Source: Rhodobacteraceae bacterium UBA1957 (GTDB lineage Bacteria > Pseudomonadota > Alphaproteobacteria > Rhodobacterales > Rhodobacteraceae). From it: 18,414 nucleotides of DNA. Both the position numbers and the translations under genes were made by a program. Below are positions 9,884 through 15,963 of the stretch, in pieces (position 1 is the stretch's first letter; each line of letters starts with the position of its first letter). Location: the NCBI GenBank assembly GCA_002336405.1, contig DDEJ01000139.1, positions 1-18,414 on the forward strand. The letters are read 5' to 3'. The notes under the pieces are model-generated. The model was given only the letters and a program-made list of their open reading frames with translations. It made no database searches and was not told the DNA's origin.

Positions 9884-11065
9884 TTATGACTGGATGTCAT
9901 AGGCGCGCTCGCCATGCGAAGTCAGATCCAAGCCGCTGGTTTCATCCTCGGCATCGACCCGCAGTGGTGTAAACAGCGATACCAGCTTGACCAAGACGAC
10001 AGTGACAACCACGGTAAAGACGCCAACAATAACCAGCGATCCCAGTTGTGCCGTCCAGGTGCCAAGACCGAAGGCCGCAATCATGATGGTGCCGAAAATA
10101 CCACCGACGCCATGGACCGCAAAGACATCTAGCGTGTCATCGATTTTCAGCTTGCCCCGGATAACATTGCAGGCCTCTTGACACAGCACGCCTGCGACCG
10201 CCCCGATGATCAACGCTTGTACCGGATCGACAAACCCAGAGGCTGGGGTGATCGAGGCCAAACCAGCAATTGTACCAGTAACCATACCCACTAATGAGGC
10301 CTTGCCGTATTTGAACTTTTCCCATAACGCCCATGTCAGCGATGCCGTGGCGGCAGAGATATGCGTCACTGTCAGCGCCATAGCCGCACCGCCGTCGGCT
10401 GCCAGTTGTGAGCCACCATTAAAGCCAAACCATCCCACCCAAAGCATTGCCGCACCAATCATCACATAGCCCGGGTTATGTGGTGGTGTGTTCTTGTTCA
10501 GCCGCGGACCCAACATGGCCGCGATGACCAAAGCGGCCAGCCCTGCGGTTTCATGCACTACTATACCGCCGGCAAAATCCTTAACGCCGGTCTCGCCAAA
10601 TAGCCCACCGTCGGCCAGTATACCGCCACCCCATACCCAATGGACCACTGGTGCATAACAGATCAGCATCCACAGCCCGGAAAATAGCAGCACAAAACCA
10701 AACCCGATCCGCTCAACATAGGCGCCGACAATCAGCGCTGGTGTGATGATCGCAAAGGTCATTTGAAAGGCAAAAAACAAGATCTCAGGCAGCGTGCCTG
10801 ACAGCGTGTCGGTGGTAATCCCCGACAGAAAAACCTTGTCAAAGCCGCCCCAAAGACCGCTGGTGCCGCCCCCGAAAGCAATCGAATAGCCAAACATAAA
10901 CCAAAGAATGCTCATTAAGCAGGCGATAGCATAGCATTGCATGAAGACGCTTAGCACATTACGCGCCCGGACCAGACCGCCGTAAAACAGCGCAAGCCCC
11001 GGCAGAGTCATGAACAACACAAGGGCTGTCGCGACAATAATCCATGCAGTATCTGCTCCGTTCAT
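9884..11065 (-). CDS. amtB: Ammonium transporter
   Basis: Inner-membrane ammonium channel of the Amt/Mep/Rh family. ATG 11065 gives 393 aa; an in-frame ATG exists at 11104, but GGAGG with 8-nt spacing precedes 11065. The protein has about 11 hydrophobic segments. Key residues are intact: Asp163 and His171 in DFAGGIVVHETAG, and the second pore histidine His318 in LDVFAVHGVGGIFGT; FQMTFAIITPALIVG carries the gate phenylalanine. It starts directly in TM1 (TAWIIVATALVLFMTLPG) and lacks the cleaved signal peptide of E. coli AmtB. The C-terminal tail ends GERAYDIQS. No PII gene (glnK) is adjacent on either side, unlike the usual glnK-amtB operon. It lies 161 bp downstream of cinA on the same strand with a terminator-like hairpin between, so it is probably transcribed on its own. 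Confidence 0.95.
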   Translation of the reverse strand: MNGADTAWIIVATALVLFMTLPGLALFYGGLVRARNVLSVFMQCYAIACLMSILWFMFGYSIAFGGGTSGLWGGFDKVFLSGITTDTLSGTLPEILFFAFQMTFAIITPALIVGAYVERIGFGFVLLFSGLWMLICYAPVVHWVWGGGILADGGLFGETGVKDFAGGIVVHETAGLAALVIAAMLGPRLNKNTPPHNPGYVMIGAAMLWVGWFGFNGGSQLAADGGAAMALTVTHISAATASLTWALWEKFKYGKASLVGMVTGTIAGLASITPASGFVDPVQALIIGAVAGVLCQEACNVIRGKLKIDDTLDVFAVHGVGGIFGTIMIAAFGLGTWTAQLGSLVIVGVFTVVVTVVLVKLVSLFTPLRVDAEDETSGLDLTSHGERAYDIQS

Positions 11066-11120
11066 CTTTGGTCCTCCGGTTTGAAAATCAGTGCAGACGC
11101 GCAAAGCGTAAAGCAGATGC

Positions 11121-11152
11121 GAAAAAAAGAGGCATTATCCGGAAGATATGCC
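11121..11152 (-). terminator. Terminator-like hairpin between cinA and amtB
   Basis: On the minus strand GGCAT...ATGCC arms (11148-11152 and 11131-11135), with inner GAT/ATC pairs, one bulge and a 5-nt loop, are followed directly by TCTTTTTTT (11122-11130). This is a good intrinsic terminator shape. It ends 55 nt before the amtB ATG. It either terminates the pgpA-cinA transcript or, if the amtB promoter is upstream of it, acts as an attenuator. Confidence 0.55.
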
Positions 11153-11199
11153 TGATCCGAGGTCGATTGTGAAAATGATTAAAATTTAGGCTATATTTC

Positions 11200-11214
11200 T
11201 GCAGACTGCCTGCA
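11200..11214. promoter_or_regulatory. TGCAG-N5-CTGCA inverted repeat upstream of amtB
   Basis: A perfect 5-bp inverted repeat with 5-bp spacer, 135-149 bp upstream of the amtB start. The enteric NtrC site is of the form TGCACC-N5-GGTGCA, so geometry and half-site start agree but the inner bases do not. Given the linked ntrBC genes it is a plausible NtrC target; evidence is only pattern and context. Confidence 0.25.
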
Positions 11215-11226
11215 TTGTAATCACCT

Positions 11227-11700
11227 TTAAGTTAGTATTTGCCAGAGTGCCCGCAAACCATGGGTCACGGCCGCCTGTCGGACTTGCCTGCGCCCAAGCG
11301 CGCCAAATTCAATGGTTTCGGTGTGATGGCCGGTTTGTCGTGTGGCGATGCCAAAGCAGACCCGCCCCTCTGGTTTGAATTGTGACCCGCCCGGACCGGC
11401 GATGCCTGTGACCGACAGCGCGACATCGGCCGCAGATCTGCGTAATGCACCCTGGACCATTTCTAACGCAACTTCGGGCGAGACTGCGCCAAACTGTTCA
11501 AGCGTACTGGGGTTGATCCCCAGCATTTCGATTTTTGCAGCATTAGAATAGGTCACAAAGCCGCGTTCAAAAGCACCCGAACTGCCCGCCAATTCGGTAA
11601 GCGCCGCAGCAATCAGCCCGCCGGTGCAGCTTTCGGCGGTCGCCAATTTAAGGTTTTTTCTCAGTGCCAACCTTAGAATATCTTGTGCGAAGTCGGTCAC
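11227..11700 (-). CDS. Stand-alone CinA C-terminal domain (nicotinamide-nucleotide amidohydrolase, PncC type)
   Basis: 157 aa, the CinA-C domain alone, without the N-terminal molybdopterin-like domain. Family members deamidate nicotinamide mononucleotide, recycling NAD breakdown products. Catalytic Ser24 lies in the signature ATAESCTGG. GFVTYSNAAKIEMLG, SVTGIAGPGG and the C-terminal RRQVRQAA helix are also typical. The reading frame is open further upstream, but the GTG at 11700 is preferred because its GTGA overlaps the pgpA stop TGA, the classic arrangement for translational coupling, and because it gives the standard N-terminus. Second gene of a pgpA-cinA operon, probably ended by the hairpin at 11121-11152. 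Confidence 0.92.
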   Translation of the reverse strand: MTDFAQDILRLALRKNLKLATAESCTGGLIAAALTELAGSSGAFERGFVTYSNAAKIEMLGINPSTLEQFGAVSPEVALEMVQGALRRSAADVALSVTGIAGPGGSQFKPEGRVCFGIATRQTGHHTETIEFGALGRRQVRQAAVTHGLRALWQILT

Positions 11701-12191
11701 ATCAACACTCCATGAGCCACAGCAGCCAGTGCGACGACGCAAACGGCGGCACAGACCCCGGCAATCACATCGTCAAGCATCACCCCAAGCGCATCCTGTC
11801 GACGATCGGCCCAGCCAACCGGTCCGGGCTTGAGGATGTCAAACAGGCGAAACAACGCAAAGCCTGTCAGCCAACCGGGCCAGAGCTGCAACACATCAAT
11901 CTCCAAACGCCACGCACTTGCTGAGATCGACCAAAGTGCCAGCCATTGTCCGACCACCTCATCAATGACAATCTCAGACGGATCATGGTCAAGGCTGTTG
12001 CGGGTCTGTTCGGCGGTGGCCCACCAACCAAGTCCAAATATGGCGCATGTCGCGACCACCACCAAAGGAAACCCGCCGGTTACATGGATCAAGTAAAATA
12101 TCGGCAGAGCAGCCAACGACCCCCAAGTGCCAGGGGCAGGGCGCAGAGTTCCGACGCCAAACACAGTGGCGATGGCTCGGCTCAGCGACAA
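11697..12191 (-). CDS. pgpA: Phosphatidylglycerophosphatase A
   Basis: Inner-membrane phosphatase that removes the terminal phosphate of phosphatidylglycerophosphate to give phosphatidylglycerol. 164 aa. Motifs: GTLRPAPGTWGSLAALP (residues about 15-30), SEIVIDEVVGQW (about 72-83, with Asp77/Glu78), FRLFDILKPGPVGWADRR (about 113-130) and LDDVIAG (about 139-145), with hydrophobic stretches between. The frame contains no ATG before the conserved part, so the start is taken as TTG at 12191; upstream only TGGA resembles a Shine-Dalgarno. A 20-codon ORF with a much better Shine-Dalgarno overlaps this start (see 12182-12244). Its end overlaps the cinA start by 3 nt. The call is firm; the start is less so. 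Confidence 0.9.
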   Translation of the reverse strand: MSLSRAIATVFGVGTLRPAPGTWGSLAALPIFYLIHVTGGFPLVVVATCAIFGLGWWATAEQTRNSLDHDPSEIVIDEVVGQWLALWSISASAWRLEIDVLQLWPGWLTGFALFRLFDILKPGPVGWADRRQDALGVMLDDVIAGVCAAVCVVALAAVAHGVLM

Positions 12192-12244
12192 GGATTTATC
12201 CAGACGTTGAATGATTTGTGAAAAGCAGGGCCATGCGTGTCCAT
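12182..12244 (-). CDS. Possible 20-codon leader ORF overlapping the pgpA start
   Basis: ATG at 12244 is preceded by AAGGAG (12251-12256) at an ideal 6-nt spacing, the best ribosome-binding site in this part of the window. The frame runs 20 codons to TGA at 12184-12182, 10 nt inside the pgpA frame beginning with TTG 12191. Translation of the leader would bring ribosomes to the weak TTG, so translational coupling is plausible. It could instead mark a frameshifted true N-terminus of PgpA. The peptide resembles nothing I know. Confidence 0.35.
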   Translation of the reverse strand: MDTHGPAFHKSFNVWINPCR

Positions 12245-12365
12245 AGAAGTCTCCTTAATGTTCTACCTTACGTATGGCTCTCTGCTGCTCTTGGCAATTC
12301 AGAACGGTTGATGCTTAAATTTTACGCATCTATTGGGCATTGCGGTTATTTTGTGCGAAGAATTC

Positions 12366-12394
12366 TTGTCTCCCACCTAAAACTACCCTAACCC
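12366..12394 (+). promoter_or_regulatory. Weak candidate promoter of dusB-ntrBC
   Basis: TTGTCT (12366-12371), a 17-bp spacer and TAACCC (12389-12394) are a poor but correctly spaced hexamer pair 25 bp before the dusB GTG. The palindrome AAGAATTCTT (12358-12367) overlaps its left edge. This assignment is tentative. Confidence 0.25.
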
Positions 12395-12418
12395 TATTGA
12401 GAAATTCTGTGAGGTTTC

Positions 12419-13405
12419 GTGGTTGTTTACCTAAATAAAAAACCGATATCGCCTGCGGTGTTTCTGGCGCCGCTTGCGGGGATCACTGATTTGCCATTTC
12501 GCAATCTTGTCTCCAGCTTTGGGGCTGGCCTTGTCGTCAGCGAAATGATCGCATCCCAAGAGATGGTTCAGGCCAAGCAAGGGGTGCGTGAAAAGGCCGA
12601 ACTTGGTTTTGGCAGCGATCACACTGCCGTGCAGTTGGCGGGGCGCGAGGCTTATTGGATGTCCGAGGCGGCGAAGATGGCGCAAGACAATGGCGCGCAA
12701 CTCATTGATATTAATATGGGGTGTCCGGCCAAGAAGGTGGTGAATGGCTATTCTGGATCGGCACTTTTGAAAGATCTTGATCACGCGTTGACATTGATCG
12801 ATGCGGTGGTGGCGGCGGTGTCAGTTCCGGTCACGTTAAAAACCCGTCTTGGTTGGGATGACCAGTGCCGCAACGCACCAGATTTGGCGCGGCGCGCAGA
12901 GGCTGCAGGCATCGCCATGATTACAATTCATGGGCGCACCCGCTGTCAGTTTTACAAGGGTGAGGCCGATTGGTTGGCAATCGCGGATGTGTCGCAAGCC
13001 GTTGATATTCCGGTGATTGCCAATGGCGACATCACCAACGGCCAGACGGCCCGCACGGCAATGCAAGCCGCGCAATCGGCAGGTGTGATGATCGGTCGCG
13101 GAGCACAGGGACGTCCGTGGTTGTTGGCGCAGGTTGCCGCGGCACTTGAGGGAAGGGCGCCCGCCACCGCCCCGCCGGTTCGGGAGGCGCTGCATGATAT
13201 GGTCTGCGGTCATTATGAGGCCATGCTGGGGTTCTATGGCGTCGACTTGGGCCTGCGCGTGGCGCGCAAACATCTGGGCTGGTACATGCAGGCCGCAGGT
13301 ACCGCTGCTGCGGTGCGCCGCGCCATTTTGACTTCGGCCTCGCCGTCACAGGTCACCGGTCTGTTACGGCGTGCCTTTACCACCAACCTAGAGGCCGTCG
13401 CATAA
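12419..13405 (+). CDS. dusB: tRNA-dihydrouridine synthase B (NifR3 family)
   Basis: FMN-dependent enzyme reducing specific uridines in tRNA D-loops. 328 aa. Seen: N-terminal LAPLAGITDLPFR flavin-binding motif (residues about 17-29), active-site Cys102 in INMGCPAKK, HGRTRCQFYKG (about 178-188), IANGDI and GRGAQGRPWL in the TIM barrel, and a C-terminal helical domain. Start is GTG 12419 with GAGG 4-5 nt upstream. The stop and the ntrB start overlap as TAATG, so ntrB is likely translationally coupled. In Rhodobacter the equivalent gene was named nifR3 because it lies in front of ntrBC; it is not itself a nitrogen regulator. First gene of the + strand cluster running to the window end. Confidence 0.96.
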   Translation: MVVYLNKKPISPAVFLAPLAGITDLPFRNLVSSFGAGLVVSEMIASQEMVQAKQGVREKAELGFGSDHTAVQLAGREAYWMSEAAKMAQDNGAQLIDINMGCPAKKVVNGYSGSALLKDLDHALTLIDAVVAAVSVPVTLKTRLGWDDQCRNAPDLARRAEAAGIAMITIHGRTRCQFYKGEADWLAIADVSQAVDIPVIANGDITNGQTARTAMQAAQSAGVMIGRGAQGRPWLLAQVAAALEGRAPATAPPVREALHDMVCGHYEAMLGFYGVDLGLRVARKHLGWYMQAAGTAAAVRRAILTSASPSQVTGLLRRAFTTNLEAVA

Positions 13406-14457
13406 TGGATGACGCAGCACTTTGGGTTTCACTGCCAATGCCAGCAGTTCTTTTGGATGAAAATGATCTGTTTACAGATCTTAATCCTGCTGCCGAGGGA
13501 TTTTTGAATATATCATCACGCGCGGTGATGGGCACGCCTGTTTGGGACAAACTGGCGGTGGACGCGCCGATAGAAGTCAATCTTAGGCGCGCACGGGCGC
13601 AGGGGTCGCCGCTTTTTGTGAACGATGTTGATGTTGGATGTGGCAATCGTCCACCGTTGCAATGCAACCTGTCTTTCGCACCGGTGTCGGGGCGGGAGGG
13701 GGTGATGATCTTAATGATTTATCCGCGTGAACTGGCCCATCGGATGACCCAGAGCGTCTCAGTGAAGTCTGCGGCGATGTCGGCCATTGGCATGGCTGAA
13801 ATGTTGGCCCATGAAATAAAAAACCCTCTGGCGGGCATCACAGGCGCCGCACAGCTTTTATCGATGAGCCTAAACGCGGAAGACCTTGTGTTAACAGATT
13901 TAATTGTCGAGGAATCGCGCCGCGTTGTCAAATTGCTTGAACAGGTTGAAGAATTTGGCAATCTCAGTCCGCCCATTCAAATGGCGGTCAATATTCATGA
14001 TGTTCTCGATCGTGCCCGACGCTCTGCACTCTTGGGTTTTGGCGCAGAGATGAAAATCATCGAAGACTATGATCCCTCCCTGCCGCAGGTTTTGGGTGAT
14101 CCGGATCAATTGCTGCAGGTGGTGCTGAACTTACTGAAAAATGCTTCTGAGGCGGCAGGGGCCGGTGGTGGAACGATTCGTCTCAGGAGCTTTTATGAGC
14201 ATTCGTTTAGTTTGCGGCGCTCAGACGGGACCGGACATGCCTTGCCGTTACAGATCGAAATTATCGATGACGGTCCTGGTCTGCCTCAGGACATAAAGGG
14301 CGATGTGTTCGATCCGTTTGTGTCGGGGCGTGAAAATGGCACCGGCCTAGGGTTGGCGCTGGTGAGTAAAATCCTGTCTGACCATAGGGGCTGGATTTCG
14401 GTGGACTCTGTGCCCGGACATACCGTTTTTAGGCTCTCATTGCCGATGGCGAAATAA
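13405..14457 (+). CDS. ntrB: Nitrogen regulation sensor histidine kinase NtrB
   Basis: Cytoplasmic kinase/phosphatase for NtrC, controlled by PII protein. 350 aa, no membrane segment. N-terminal PAS domain (about 5-110), then HisKA with phospho-accepting His136 in LAHEIKNPL, then HATPase: N box QVVLNLLKNASEA, G1 box IIDDGPGLP, and FDPFVSGRENGTGLGLAL. ATG at 13405 overlaps the dusB stop by 1 nt (TAATG). ntrC follows after 18 nt with a Shine-Dalgarno in the gap, so dusB-ntrB-ntrC form one operon. The expected PII partner genes (glnB/glnK) are not in the window. Confidence 0.96.
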   Translation: MDDAALWVSLPMPAVLLDENDLFTDLNPAAEGFLNISSRAVMGTPVWDKLAVDAPIEVNLRRARAQGSPLFVNDVDVGCGNRPPLQCNLSFAPVSGREGVMILMIYPRELAHRMTQSVSVKSAAMSAIGMAEMLAHEIKNPLAGITGAAQLLSMSLNAEDLVLTDLIVEESRRVVKLLEQVEEFGNLSPPIQMAVNIHDVLDRARRSALLGFGAEMKIIEDYDPSLPQVLGDPDQLLQVVLNLLKNASEAAGAGGGTIRLRSFYEHSFSLRRSDGTGHALPLQIEIIDDGPGLPQDIKGDVFDPFVSGRENGTGLGLALVSKILSDHRGWISVDSVPGHTVFRLSLPMAK

Positions 14458-14475
14458 TCAAGAAGGAAGCGTGTG

Positions 14476-15846
14476 ATGGATGGTACAGTTTTGGTGGCGG
14501 ACGATGACCGGACGATACGAACTGTTTTAACTCAGGCGCTGACGCGGGCCGGATGTAAGGTGCACGCGACCTCGTCGTTGACAACTTTGATGCGCTGGGT
14601 GGCTGAAGGGCGTGGCGATGTCGTCATTTCTGATGTGGTGATGCCGGATGGCAACGGTTTAGAAATGATACCTAAAATTGCCCAAGACCGGCCAGGTCTG
14701 CCGGTCATTGTTGTCTCTGCGCAAAATACAATTATGACCGCAATTCAGGCTGCCGAAGCTGAAGCATATGATTATTTGCCCAAACCTTTTGACTTGCCTG
14801 ACTTGATGAAACGCACTGCGCGGGCGTTGGAACTGAACCAGAAACGCCGCAGCTCTGTCGTCGTAGAAACTGACAGGCAAACCTCTGATGACTTGCCTTT
14901 GATTGGAAAAAGCCCGGTGATGCAAGCCTTGTATCAAGTGGTGGCACGGGTGATGAATACCGATTTGCCTGTCTTGCTTATTGGGGAGTCCGGCACAGGA
15001 AAGACGCTGATTGGGCGTATGATACATGATTTTTCCGATCGCCGAAATTTGCCCTTTATCACCGTCAACGGGGCAGATTTGGTTGACCTAGAAGGGCCTG
15101 CACGCGTGTTGGCGCGGGTCAAGGGCGGCACGTTGATGCTGGATGAGATCGCCGATATTGATCTGGCAGTTCAGGCGCGGATCGTTCGCATGATTGATGC
15201 GCCAAACGAGCATGTGCCGCGGTTTATGGCGACCAGCCAGATAGACCTGACCAAAGCAATGGATTCGGGGAAAATCCGGCAAGACCTGTATTTTCGATTG
15301 GGTGGGGCGATGATAACGGTGCCGACCCTGCGGGATCGTGTGGAAGATATCACATTGTTGATCAGGCATTTTCTTGAGCAATCCTCGTCCACAGAAACCA
15401 GCCGCCGCGAGATTGCGCCAGCCGCAAATGAATTAATGCGCGCCTACAGCTGGCCGGGAAATGTGCGCCAACTTGAAAACGTGGTGCGGCGTCTGGCTTT
15501 GACAAATCGCACTGATGAGGTGAGCCGGTCGGAAGTAGAAGTGTTGCTGGGCAATCAACCGGACGTGACGCCGGTTCTTTCTGGCAGTGATGGCGAGAAA
15601 TTATCCGCCTCGGTTGATCGTCACTTGCGACGTTATTTCGATCTGCACGGCCAGATGTTGCCGGCACCGGGGCTGCATGCGCGCATCCTAAGGGAGGTCG
15701 AAGCGCCGCTGATTACCATCGCTCTGGAAGCAACTGGTGGAAATCAGGCGAAATGCGCCGATTTATTAGGAATTAACCGCAATACATTGCGTAAGAAAAT
15801 CACCCAACTTGAAATTAAAGTGTCCCGCCGCAGAAAACTGATGTAA
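14476..15846 (+). CDS. ntrC: Nitrogen response regulator NtrC, lacking GAFTGA
   Basis: 456 aa from ATG 14476 (a GTG immediately before it, at 14473, is also possible); AGAAGGAAG lies 5-8 nt upstream. Receiver domain with phospho-acceptor Asp53, acidic Asp9-Asp11 and Lys103. AAA+ domain: Walker A GESGTGKT (170-177), Walker B LMLDEI (about 220-225), arginine-finger region [11 protein letters not shown], and [12 protein letters not shown]-terminal Fis-type [23 protein letters not shown]. Between the NGADL segment (198-202) and KGGTLMLDE (216-224) the chain is about 20 residues shorter than in enteric NtrC, and the ESELFGHEKGAFTGA loop that contacts sigma54 is absent. This matches the R. capsulatus type, which activates the housekeeping polymerase. 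Same operon as ntrB. Confidence 0.96.
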   Translation: MDGTVLVADDDRTIRTVLTQALTRAGCKVHATSSLTTLMRWVAEGRGDVVISDVVMPDGNGLEMIPKIAQDRPGLPVIVVSAQNTIMTAIQAAEAEAYDYLPKPFDLPDLMKRTARALELNQKRRSSVVVETDRQTSDDLPLIGKSPVMQALYQVVARVMNTDLPVLLIGESGTGKTLIGRMIHDFSDRRNLPFITVNGADLVDLEGPARVLARVKGGTLMLDEIADIDLAVQARIVRMIDAPNEHVPRFMATSQIDLTKAMDSGKIRQDLYFRLGGAMITVPTLRDRVEDITLLIRHFLEQSSSTETSRREIAPAANELMRAYSWPGNVRQLENVVRRLALTNRTDEVSRSEVEVLLGNQPDVTPVLSGSDGEKLSASVDRHLRRYFDLHGQMLPAPGLHARILREVEAPLITIALEATGGNQAKCADLLGINRNTLRKKITQLEIKVSRRRKLM

Positions 15847-15963
15847 AGGGGCGCGACAACTGGGCTTTTTTTGGTAAACTGCTGCTGAAAAATAATGAGC
15901 GGTAATCTGGCCATTTAAAGTATACTGGTCGTGTGAAACTGCATCAAAAGAAGGTGTTGGGAA

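Noticed and set aside
11066..11226. Sigma54 (-24/-12) promoter for amtB
   Set aside because: No GG-N10-GC pair with the expected flanks was found on the minus strand; the GGCAG..TGC near 11200 has the wrong spacing. This also fits an NtrC without GAFTGA.
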